From CAZZCU01 sp964652825 (lineage in GTDB: Bacteria; Bdellovibrionota_B; Oligoflexia; Oligoflexales; CAZZCU01): a DNA stretch of 64,000 bases. Positions 1-6,491 of this stretch are shown one piece after another. Numbering within the stretch: position 1 is the stretch's first letter; every line of letters starts with the position of its first letter. The translations under genes and the position numbers were made by a program. The notes beneath the pieces were generated by a model. That model saw only the letters and a list, made by a program, of their open reading frames with translations, was not told where the DNA came from and searched no databases. The DNA lies in the NCBI GenBank assembly GCA_964652825.1, contig CAZZCU010000002.1, forward strand, positions 124,001 through 188,000. The letters are read 5' to 3'.

Positions 1-97
1 CGCCGAGTTGTTGATACGCCGCCTGCATGCGCTCCAAATCGAGCTTGATGGTTTGCGGACGCTTGCCGAACAGCTCGATGAAATCCAAATTGCGCAT
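1..97 (-). CDS. folC: FolC N-terminus (partial), folylpolyglutamate/dihydrofolate synthase
   Basis: Only the first 32 codons lie in the window; the gene runs off the left edge. The ATG is at 95-97, preceded by a weak GGGTG ribosome site. The visible residues include TIKLDLERMQAAYQQLG, which resembles the FolC segment just before its ATP-binding loop (E. coli has KTIDLGLERVSLVAARLG). The start follows the accD stop by 24 bases on the same strand, and accD-folC is a common bacterial gene order. FolC adds glutamate to dihydropteroate and folates in the cytoplasm. The ATP-binding and catalytic regions lie outside the window, so the call rests on a short N-terminal match plus synteny. Confidence 0.7.
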   Translation of the reverse strand, partial: MRNLDFIELFGKRPQTIKLDLERMQAAYQQLG

Positions 98-121
98 TCA
101 GCACCCGTCGCACTGGCGTTT

Positions 122-964
122 CTAGCCGGGTAATAACATTCCCAATATCTGAGCAATACGAGGACGTAACGAATCACGATGACAGATCATGTCAAGCATG
201 CCGTGATCGAGCAGGAATTCCGAACGCTGAAAACCTTTGGGCAACTCCTGACCGATGGTCTGCTGAATAACACGTGGTCCGGCAAAGCCGATCAAGGCGC
301 CGGGCTCGGCGATGTTAACGTCGCCGAGCATCGCAAAACTGGCAGCAACACCGCCGGTGGTTGGATGCGTTAAAACCGAGATAAACGGAACACCGCCGTC
401 ACGAAGCTTGGCGAGAGCGGCGCAGGTTTTAGCCATCTGCATCAAACTCAAAATACCTTCATGCATGCGCGCCCCACCGGACGAGGAGACAATGATGGCT
501 GGTTCACGCGCGACCAAAGCCTTCTCGAATACACGCTTGATCTTCTCGCCGACGACCGAGCCCATGCTGCCGCCCATGAATTGAAAATCAAAAACGCCGA
601 TATGTACCGGCCGATTCATCAGCAAGCCACGACCACAGATGATCGCGTCGAGGCGCTGCAATTTTCGCTGCGTATCTTGCAAGCGTTGCCGATACGGCGC
701 TTTATCGACAAATTCCAAAGGATCGGAACTGGCAAGATTCTGGTCATACTCCGCGAAAGATTGCGGATCGAGAAAACGATGAATGCGTTCGTATGCAGGT
801 AAAGGATAATGAAACTGGCATTTGGGACAAACATTCTGGTTGGCCTCAAAATCCTTGCGATAGATCACTTCTGTACAGTGCTCACACCGCGTCCACAAAC
901 CATCCGGTGTATCGATGCGTTGACCTTGCGAGAGAGGCGCCGCCTCACGATGTAACCAAGCCAT
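122..964 (-). CDS. accD: Acetyl-CoA carboxylase carboxyltransferase subunit beta
   Basis: AccD forms the carboxyltransferase with AccA and moves CO2 from biotin on AccB to acetyl-CoA, giving malonyl-CoA for fatty-acid synthesis. At 280 residues it is a little shorter than E. coli AccD. The N-terminal zinc ribbon has four cysteines (C27, C30, C46, C49). The crotonase-like core carries SSSGGARMHEG and a glycine-rich TTGGVAASFAMLGD segment typical of the acyl-CoA site. The ATG is preceded by AAGGAAATT. accA and accBC are not in the window. folC follows directly, so the two are probably co-transcribed. Confidence 0.97.
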   Translation of the reverse strand: MAWLHREAAPLSQGQRIDTPDGLWTRCEHCTEVIYRKDFEANQNVCPKCQFHYPLPAYERIHRFLDPQSFAEYDQNLASSDPLEFVDKAPYRQRLQDTQRKLQRLDAIICGRGLLMNRPVHIGVFDFQFMGGSMGSVVGEKIKRVFEKALVAREPAIIVSSSGGARMHEGILSLMQMAKTCAALAKLRDGGVPFISVLTHPTTGGVAASFAMLGDVNIAEPGALIGFAGPRVIQQTIGQELPKGFQRSEFLLDHGMLDMICHRDSLRPRIAQILGMLLPG

Positions 965-993
965 AATTTCCTTCCGGTAACGAGAGGAGCCAA

Positions 994-1023
994 AAATTAG
1001 CAGACGTGAATTCCGCGGTCAAT
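994..1023 (-). promoter_or_regulatory. Putative accD-folC promoter
   Basis: On the minus strand a -35-like TTGACC (1018-1023) is followed after 18 bases by a -10-like TAATTT (994-999). Transcription would begin about 20 bases before the accD ATG. This is a consensus match only. Confidence 0.35.
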
Positions 1024-1073
1024 CAGTCCCCACACCAGGTGCATCTTAACATTGTGAAAATATTAATTTTCTC

Positions 1074-1102
1074 TTGCATGTTGCCGACACTTACCGTATT
1101 CT
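1074..1102 (+). promoter_or_regulatory. Putative sigma70 promoter of the small Cys-rich gene
   Basis: TTGCAT (1074-1079) and TATTCT (1097-1102) are separated by 17 bases. The predicted start near 1109 gives a leader of about 125 bases before the ATG at 1237. Nothing recognisable as a riboswitch was seen in that leader. Confidence 0.45.
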
Positions 1103-1236
1103 ACTTTTAATTCCAAGGTTAAAGGTTATTTGTTGGTGCGTATCACCATTACCATCGTCCGAGCAGGGATGCTGGCAGCATTGGTACGCGACCGTTAGAA
1201 CCGGAACCAATGATTTCCCAGGGAGGGAGATACAGG

Positions 1237-1515
1237 ATGCTATGTAGGCGTTGCCCCCACCATGTCCGGCATGGACAAGTTTCCCCTGATAATAAGTTGT
1301 CCTTTAAAGACATGTGCGGCTTAAAAATGCGCTCTCCGGAGCCGGTTACTTGCGCGCATTATCCGTTTCCCAAAGTTTTTGATTACATGAATTGCGAAGT
1401 CTACAAAGAGACTTTCAAAACCAACGGGATGCGCAACGATGTTGTGCCCACCAAAGATTTTCAGTACAGCGATGCACTGACATCCAATTCGATCACTGAC
1501 ATGGAATTACTGTAA
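1237..1515 (+). CDS. Small Cys/His-rich protein of unknown function
   Basis: This is a 92-residue protein with no family that I recognise. The ATG at 1237 is chosen over the in-frame ATG at 1210 because a strong GGGAGGGAGA lies 6 bases before it. The protein opens with MLCRRCPHHVRHGQ; cysteines at 3, 6, 27, 39 and 53 together with nearby histidines could bind zinc or an Fe-S cluster (inference). No signal peptide or membrane segment is present, so it is probably cytoplasmic. It is a single-gene unit, with a promoter-like pair upstream and a clear intrinsic terminator downstream, which supports it being a real expressed gene. Confidence 0.7.
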   Translation: MLCRRCPHHVRHGQVSPDNKLSFKDMCGLKMRSPEPVTCAHYPFPKVFDYMNCEVYKETFKTNGMRNDVVPTKDFQYSDALTSNSITDMELL

Positions 1516-1540
1516 AGCAGGGCGAGGGTTTATGACCTTG

Positions 1541-1582
1541 AAAACCCCGTCGCGGCAACAAACCGCGGCGGGGTTTTGTTTT
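1541..1582. terminator. Intrinsic terminator, probably bidirectional
   Basis: A 15-bp stem (1541-1555 with 1563-1577, one G-T pair) closes a 7-base loop. The plus-strand transcript ends in a T-rich tract, GGGGTTTTGTTTT. The minus-strand copy of the hairpin also ends in TTTT, so it can serve both the Cys-rich gene and the convergent lipoprotein gene. Confidence 0.9.
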
Positions 1583-1592
1583 AAATTATTTA

Positions 1593-2303
1593 TTAGGTAA
1601 ACAATCCCACCAGATAGGCCCAGATACTGCTACCCATGTTGGAAATGAAACTACCTACACCGCCGAGAACATTGCCGACACCATTAACACTGTTCCCAAA
1701 AATACCGCTACCGTGAATGCTACCACCATCGGTGATGGTGTTGCCGACCATACCGGAGCCACCGATATTACTGGAGCTACCGACGACGATCGTGTAACGC
1801 TGGGTCACATCATAATTAATATTGGGAACGATGTAGCCATATTGTTGCTCACTGATCTGGCAATCAGTCGCTCCCGACTGCGAGCAGGCATCGAGATCCC
1901 GCACCAATAAAGTCAAATAATAAGTACCTTCGCTACTAGGCGTCCAGGTAAAGATAGGTTCAGCCGTGTTCGCCGCAGTCAGAAGACCTCCGACCGGCAT
2001 CTCGGCAAGTGCCGTCACCAGATTGCTTTGCGTTGTCGTGCCAGAAATCCGAAAGCGCAGTTGTACGAGATCATTGCGACCAAACTGGAACGTGGTACCC
2101 ACCTGGCCGACAACTTCGATAGCGACGATCGGCGTCATCCCGTTTGGATCCTGATACGGATCATCCGGATTCGTAGTCGCGGGCGGCGCGGCTTTCTTTT
2201 CTTGTTTGGGTTTGCAGCCAATCAGCGGTATCAACGCCACCAGCAATAACAGGAAAGAAATGAATCGCAATGATAATGATATCGATAAATTTGTTCTGCT
2301 CAC
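1593..2303 (-). CDS. Putative lipoprotein with Ig-like region
   Basis: The start is set at the GTG at 2301-2303 because AGGAGA lies 7 bases upstream; the longer reading frame to 2396 lacks such a site. The 236-residue product begins with a positively charged and hydrophobic signal ending in the lipobox LIGC, so it should be lipid-anchored in the envelope. After a Lys/Pro linker comes a beta-rich stretch with FTWTPSSEGTYYLTLLVRD, a pattern seen in Ig/cadherin-like folds. The last 60 residues are rich in Gly, Asn and Ser. Function is unknown. It converges with the Cys-rich gene across the shared terminator. Confidence 0.75.
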   Translation of the reverse strand: MSRTNLSISLSLRFISFLLLLVALIPLIGCKPKQEKKAAPPATTNPDDPYQDPNGMTPIVAIEVVGQVGTTFQFGRNDLVQLRFRISGTTTQSNLVTALAEMPVGGLLTAANTAEPIFTWTPSSEGTYYLTLLVRDLDACSQSGATDCQISEQQYGYIVPNINYDVTQRYTIVVGSSSNIGGSGMVGNTITDGGSIHGSGIFGNSVNGVGNVLGGVGSFISNMGSSIWAYLVGLFT

Positions 2304-2493
2304 GTCAACATCTCCTACAAACAACAACCAGGCAACAAAAGGCCATGCTGCTATATCGGCAGAATCAGGCAAAAACTTGAGGATTTTTTTAAACAAGGAG
2401 CTATAATTAATAAAAATAGATGGTTATGTCTTCGTTGAGGCAAGGAATTATCCGCATTTTCCCATTTCCGCTAAATCCTGATAATCTTTAGAT

Positions 2494-3135
2494 ATGAATC
2501 AAGAATTTTTATTCTTCATCAACACCACGATCGCATTATTTGTCATTGTTGATCCTTTTGCCGTGGTACCGGTTTATCTGATTCTCACCGAGCGTTTCAG
2601 TGCCTTGGAGCGCCGGCATATTCGTCGCAAAGCCTCCCTGATTTCGGCGGCGATCCTGCTGGCATTCGCGCTCACCGGTCTGGGTATATTTAATATCTTC
2701 GGTATTACGTTACCGGCGTTTCAAATCGCCGGCGGCTTGTTGCTTCTGCAACTAGGTATCGCGCAATTAAACGCCAAAGACCATCGCGTGAAAAAAGAAG
2801 AAACCGACGAAGGTTTGGAACGTGATGATATTTCGATTTTTCCGTTGGCAACACCGCTCATCGCCGGCCCTGGTTCTATTTCAACGGTGGTCTTGTATGC
2901 CGCTGAAGCGACGACTATTCCGCGACGTCTCAGTTTGTTGGTGTCAGTCATTCTGGTTATTACCGCTTGTTATGCCACGCTTAAAGTCGCACCATTAATG
3001 TTTCGCCTATTGGGGCGCACTGGTTTGAATCTATTGACACGCATCATGGGTATTATTCTCGCCGCCGTGGCGGTGCAGTTCATTTTGAATGGCATTCGTG
3101 GTTCTTTGGTATTGATGCAGATCATTTCTAACTGA
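2494..3135 (+). CDS. MarC family integral membrane protein
   Basis: The 213-residue protein has about six hydrophobic segments and matches the MarC/UPF0056 family. Visible family features include the N-terminal NTTIALFVIVDPFAVVPVYL, a FQIAGGLLLLQLGI segment and the FPLATPLIAGPGSISTV loop. MarC proteins are inner-membrane proteins of unclear function; the original link to multiple antibiotic resistance was not upheld. It is followed after 22 bases by mraY on the same strand, so the two may share a transcript. No strong ribosome site is seen before the ATG. Confidence 0.9.
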   Translation: MNQEFLFFINTTIALFVIVDPFAVVPVYLILTERFSALERRHIRRKASLISAAILLAFALTGLGIFNIFGITLPAFQIAGGLLLLQLGIAQLNAKDHRVKKEETDEGLERDDISIFPLATPLIAGPGSISTVVLYAAEATTIPRRLSLLVSVILVITACYATLKVAPLMFRLLGRTGLNLLTRIMGIILAAVAVQFILNGIRGSLVLMQIISN

Positions 3136-3157
3136 GTGGATTGGTAGGAAAAGGAAC

Positions 3158-4306
3158 ATGCTGGCACAGTGGCTTTATGAATTCTCCGGCTTAAATTTAT
3201 TCGATCATCGTTTGTTTCGCGTCGGCGCTGCCGCTTTGTTGTCGGCATTGCTGGTCTTCGTGTTGATGCCGCCTTTTATCCGCTGGCTGCAATCAAACAA
3301 CGCGACCTCGGATTACAATGCGGACTCGCCACCCCCGCCGATTTGCGGCGGTTTGTTACTGGTATTTGCAATTTTATTATCAACACTGTGTTTTGCTCAA
3401 CTCAACGGTTATTCCGGCTCCATCTTATTGATTATGATCAGCTACACTCTGGTCGGTGGTCTGGATGACTATATGAAAATTCGCACCAAAAGATTGGTTG
3501 CCGTCGGCAAAGCCACCAAAGCCGAATATCAGGACAAGGCCGATGGTTTGTCGGCGAGTCTGCGTCTGGGTCTGTATTTTCTGTTCTCGCTTGGCGTGGC
3601 GCTGGTTGCCTATCGTTTTATTCCCGGGATCAATAAGCATTTGGCGATTCCTTTTATCAAGCCGGATCTGTGGTATCCGCTGTTGCCCACCTGGGCGTTT
3701 ATTTTGTTGATGTCATTCGTCACTACGGCGACGGCCAACGGTGCTAACTTTACCGACGGCCTCGATACGCTGGTCACTGTGCCAATCATCACGACCTCAA
3801 TGTTCGCCGGCTTTGTGGCGTACATCGCCGGCAACGCGATTTTCTCCAAGTACTTTTTAATTCCCTATTTGCCAGGTATCGATGAGCTGCTGCCGATCTG
3901 CGGAGCGATCACCGGCGCGATGATCGCCTATCTGTGGTACAACTGCCCGCCAGCGGAAATCTATATGGGCGATGGCGGCTCCATCGGTATCGGCGGCGCT
4001 ATTGGCATGATGTTTGTCATGATCAAGGCCGAATTATTTTTGCCGATTGTCGGCGTAATCTTTTGCGCCGAAGCCCTGTCGGTATTTTTGCAGATCAGTT
4101 TTTTTAAGTTAACCCGTCGCTTCTCCAAAGATAAGCGAGGGCGTCGTATCTTTCGCCGCGCCCCTCTGCATGACCATTTCAAATTGGCGCTTAAAGAACG
4201 CTACACCACAACGGCCGCGGTCAACTCCAAAGTCATTTGGCGTTTTCACCTGGTGTCGGTGCTGGCTTTAATTATTGGCTCGTTGATTTTCTTCAAGATA
4301 CGCTGA
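3158..4306 (+). CDS. mraY: Phospho-N-acetylmuramoyl-pentapeptide transferase (divergent MraY)
   Basis: MraY transfers phospho-MurNAc-pentapeptide to undecaprenyl phosphate to make lipid I. The 382-residue, about ten-segment protein has the expected motifs: the Asp pair at D103-D104 (GGLDDYMKI), NGANFTDGLD near 194-203, MGDGGS near 270-275, and the C-terminal His motif. Two motifs diverge. The usual HHH is HDH (338-340, RAPLHDHF), and the usual TPTMGG is PPPICGG (near 59-65). Ribosome site AAAAGGAAC. MraY normally sits in the dcw cluster with murD and ftsW; here it stands alone behind marC. Its last 94 bases are duplicated at 6349-6442. Confidence 0.93.
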   Translation: MLAQWLYEFSGLNLFDHRLFRVGAAALLSALLVFVLMPPFIRWLQSNNATSDYNADSPPPPICGGLLLVFAILLSTLCFAQLNGYSGSILLIMISYTLVGGLDDYMKIRTKRLVAVGKATKAEYQDKADGLSASLRLGLYFLFSLGVALVAYRFIPGINKHLAIPFIKPDLWYPLLPTWAFILLMSFVTTATANGANFTDGLDTLVTVPIITTSMFAGFVAYIAGNAIFSKYFLIPYLPGIDELLPICGAITGAMIAYLWYNCPPAEIYMGDGGSIGIGGAIGMMFVMIKAELFLPIVGVIFCAEALSVFLQISFFKLTRRFSKDKRGRRIFRRAPLHDHFKLALKERYTTTAAVNSKVIWRFHLVSVLALIIGSLIFFKIR

Positions 4307-4313
4307 GGCTTCG
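4220..4313 (+). repeat. Direct repeat A, copy 1 (3' end of mraY)
   Basis: These 94 bases cover the last 29 codons of mraY and a few bases beyond. They match 6349-6442 with five substitutions by eye. This copy is coding; the second is not. Confidence 0.95.
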
Positions 4314-4318
4314 TTCAA

Positions 4319-4834
4319 TTACCAATGTCTCAGCACACATTCATAGAACTCTGAATCACCCAAATACATTGTGTGACCTATCGAGGTATTGCTGATAAAT
4401 ATTTTGGCAGGGAACCAATCATCTTTAGTAATAGAAGTTGTAAAGATCAGGAAGCGTTCGTCCTTAGTCCACTTGAAGTTATAGTTACTAAAAAAAGGAG
4501 TCTTGACATTTATAGTCACACGGTCGGTCTTGGTGTCAACCACCGAAAGATGAGCATCCTCGTTAAATTTTCCATTGGATTTAATCTCGTAACGCTGACT
4601 TGGCGAAAGAAAACGCTCTTGCTCTCCTCTGTTCACGACAATCGTTTCTTCCCAAGGAGAATCACAGAAATTAATTTTCTTATCTAGATATTTACCGGCC
4701 CAAGCAAGATCGCTTGGATTGCTGAAGAAGCTATGAATTTCACGATAACGATCATAGGCACTATAGATCCAGCCGACAAAGCTTAATACAATTAGCAGCA
4801 GCAAAATTTTCAACCTTCTTGATCGCAACTTCAA
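4319..4834 (-). CDS. Small membrane-anchored hypothetical protein
   Basis: The 171-residue product has basic residues followed by one hydrophobic segment (about 8-25), then a soluble domain with only two cysteines, so it is probably anchored in the inner membrane with a periplasmic domain. The start is a TTG at 4832-4834 overlapping the upstream stop (TTGA), with AGGAGA 7 bases before it, a typical translational-coupling layout. It therefore belongs with the lysozyme-like gene at 4831-5673. I recognise no family. Base composition is visibly AT-richer than mraY or clpA, consistent with recent acquisition. Confidence 0.7.
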   Translation of the reverse strand: MKLRSRRLKILLLLIVLSFVGWIYSAYDRYREIHSFFSNPSDLAWAGKYLDKKINFCDSPWEETIVVNRGEQERFLSPSQRYEIKSNGKFNEDAHLSVVDTKTDRVTINVKTPFFSNYNFKWTKDERFLIFTTSITKDDWFPAKIFISNTSIGHTMYLGDSEFYECVLRHW

Positions 4835-5673
4835 TCAAGAATCTCCTTGGCTAGTTTTCTCAGTTTTGTGGCTATTTGTTTCCCTCGTAAATTAACTTTC
4901 TCCCCGAGTCCCCGTGAGTAGCAGGACGCAACTTCCGCAGCTGAAGCACCCAAGCTCCTCTTTATTCTGAATGTTTTAATAAAATCGAGGTAAGCAGCAG
5001 CAAATTGAACAGATGCTCTATCATCCATCAACAGGTCGTAGAGTTTGTCTTGAGAAATATTCGGATTAGCGGGGTAATATTTTTTCTTGATCATGTCCCG
5101 AGCAGTGGACATCTTAATCTGAGCTAACCCAACACTTGTGTCAACAACATCAAGCTTGCCCAAAACATCCAATAGGTCATCTGGACCCATACGAGCAAGC
5201 TCATCAATCAATATGGCGGCGAGTAGATAAGGATCAATACCATGCTTCGCAGCGGCATCGTTGATATCACCTGTCAAAGGCTTAAGACGCTGAGTGATCT
5301 CTTTTTTTGGAATCCGCGCTACGCGACCAAGATAAAGTAATTCGTCGCGCTCAAATTTTAATTCTAGAAATTTCCCGTATGCCTTGGCATAGGCCGACAC
5401 ACTTTCGTCTTCCGCGGGGTCTTTGATTTTCTTGGAAAGACTACCAGCTGGTACCGAGAGACTGTCAAGGTTGTCTTCTTTTGCATCGTTACTATCACTA
5501 CGTATATAGATGCTCCTTGCACCCTCTACGAGATGAACTCCAATCAAAATGCCACGCTTAACTAAGGCAATCGCTTCTTCAAGGAGAAGATACTGAAAAT
5601 CATCTGTGACAAATGCCTGGCTGATGCCGCGCGAGTCCGTAATCACCAAAATTATTTTTTTGAAATCAGACAT
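4831..5673 (-). CDS. DUF3892-like / lysozyme-like two-domain protein
   Basis: The 280-residue protein has no signal peptide. Residues 1-60 resemble the small DUF3892 fold (LEEAIALVKRGILIGVHLVEG); this is a tentative family match. Residues 70-100 are a charged linker. Residues about 135-280 look like a lysozyme-fold domain: a candidate catalytic Glu (E158 in ILIDELARMG) followed by TSVGLAQI at 179-186, the SxGxxQ-type motif of lytic transglycosylases and related enzymes. The downstream membrane protein overlaps its stop. A cytoplasmic peptidoglycan-cleaving domain would need another export route or a non-lytic role. It might be an effector or phage-like protein; the function is not established. 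Confidence 0.6.
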   Translation of the reverse strand: MSDFKKIILVITDSRGISQAFVTDDFQYLLLEEAIALVKRGILIGVHLVEGARSIYIRSDSNDAKEDNLDSLSVPAGSLSKKIKDPAEDESVSAYAKAYGKFLELKFERDELLYLGRVARIPKKEITQRLKPLTGDINDAAAKHGIDPYLLAAILIDELARMGPDDLLDVLGKLDVVDTSVGLAQIKMSTARDMIKKKYYPANPNISQDKLYDLLMDDRASVQFAAAYLDFIKTFRIKRSLGASAAEVASCYSRGLGEKVNLRGKQIATKLRKLAKEILD

Positions 5674-5725
5674 AATATCTCAAACTCAATATTTAAGTTT
5701 CAAGCGAAACAAACCCATCGCGCTT

Positions 5726-5767
5726 ATTCAAGCCGTTGTTTTCTGATCACGAGCGCGGATCGTACGC
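5726..5767. repeat. Direct repeat B, copy 1 (3' end of brnA)
   Basis: These 42 bases span the brnA stop region and match 6443-6484 with three substitutions by eye. In the second copy repeat B lies directly against repeat A. Confidence 0.85.
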
Positions 5768-5982
5768 AGACCACTATCAAGGAGCGTTTTCAGAACATGC
5801 AAACGTGATGTACCGAGTCGTATCGCTTCAACATCCAATTCATGAATCATCCAACCTGGCAATTCGACGTTAAGACGCCACGGCTTGCTGTAGTCAGCAT
5901 GATCAGCAATGTCTTCACCAGCATCAAAACGCTCTGCCAGTTCCTCCGCCGTCTTCGCTTTCTTTCGTTTATTCAAAACCAT
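5728..5982 (-). CDS. brnA: BrnA-type ribbon-helix-helix antitoxin
   Basis: The 84-residue product would neutralise BrnT and repress the operon. The start is the ATG at 5980-5982, with AGGAGAG directly upstream; the frame also extends to 6003 without a better site. It overlaps the end of brnT by 14 bases. The C-terminal half (LPGWMIHELDVEAIRLG, then a second helix) fits a CopG/RHH-like DNA-binding fold as found in BrnA proteins. Its last bases are duplicated just before clpA. Confidence 0.82.
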   Translation of the reverse strand: MVLNKRKKAKTAEELAERFDAGEDIADHADYSKPWRLNVELPGWMIHELDVEAIRLGTSRLHVLKTLLDSGLRTIRARDQKTTA

Positions 5983-6241
5983 ACTCTCTCCTTTCGCGTG
6001 CATTGAGACGTCGAAAACTTAAAATGCGTATAACCTTCTTTCGTTCAACGTACATCACAGCCCACACCTTTCCATCGTAAACGGCTGCGCGCATCCATAC
6101 CGTTTCACCTGAGTTAACGTTGAGAGGGATGATGACAGGAGCTTCGATGGACCAAAGAGCCTTCGCTTCTTCAAAGTCTTTTCCTCGGGCTGAATCAGCT
6201 TTATTGCGCTCGCTCTTCCTCTTGTCGTACTCGAAGCGCAT
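5969..6241 (-). CDS. brnT: BrnT-type toxin (predicted ribonuclease)
   Basis: The 90-residue protein matches the BrnT family. It opens with MRFEYDKRKSERNK, followed by DFEEAKALW (BrnT proteins typically begin FEWDxxKxxxNxxKHGVxFEEA), and ends with RVLSFR-like IRILSFRRLNARERREY. BrnT toxins are RelE-like RNases that inhibit translation. The usual KHG is KADSARG here, so activity may be altered. A strong GGAGGGG site precedes the ATG. The toxin-first order is the normal brnTA arrangement. Confidence 0.85.
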   Translation of the reverse strand: MRFEYDKRKSERNKADSARGKDFEEAKALWSIEAPVIIPLNVNSGETVWMRAAVYDGKVWAVMYVERKKVIRILSFRRLNARERREYGFE

Positions 6242-6258
6242 CCACCCCTCCGAGGCAG

Positions 6259-6290
6259 ATTATACATTAATTCGGTATATTATAGGTACT
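6259..6290 (-). promoter_or_regulatory. Putative brnTA promoter/operator
   Basis: Upstream of brnT two TATAAT-like boxes lie close together in a very AT-rich stretch, with an imperfect inverted repeat (ATTATAC and GTATATTAT around 6259-6284). Such a site could be the BrnA autoregulatory operator. No convincing -35 was found. Confidence 0.35.
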
Positions 6291-6348
6291 TATTTAGCTC
6301 ATTATCGAGATTTCGACTAATGCCAATAATATCAATAAATTAAACAAT

Positions 6349-6442
6349 GCCAACTCCAAAGTCATTTGGCGTTTTCACCTGGTGTCAGTGCTGGCTTTAA
6401 TTATTGATTCGTTGATTTTCTTCAAGATACGCTGAAGCTTCG
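6349..6442 (+). pseudogene. Direct repeat A, copy 2: orphan fragment of the mraY 3' end
   Basis: These 94 bases repeat 4220-4313 at about 95% identity, including the mraY stop codon, but no mraY coding sequence precedes them. All five substitutions are transitions, as expected of a decaying non-coding remnant. The fragment runs directly into repeat B, copy 2. Confidence 0.92.
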
Positions 6443-6484
6443 ATTCAAGCCGTTGCTTTCTGATCACGAGCTCGGATCGTGCGC
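6443..6484. pseudogene. Direct repeat B, copy 2: orphan fragment of the brnA 3' end
   Basis: This repeats 5726-5767, with three substitutions by eye, immediately after the mraY fragment and 7 bases before the clpA stop. In this copy mraY and brnA ends are adjacent, whereas in the intact locus 1.4 kb (4319-5673) lies between them. Confidence 0.85.
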
Positions 6485-6491
6485 CGATAGA

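Noticed and set aside
4220..6484. Insertion sequence or integrase-driven island
   Set aside because: The flanking repeats are gene ends, not transposon termini, and no transposase or integrase is present; homologous recombination or tandem duplication fits better.
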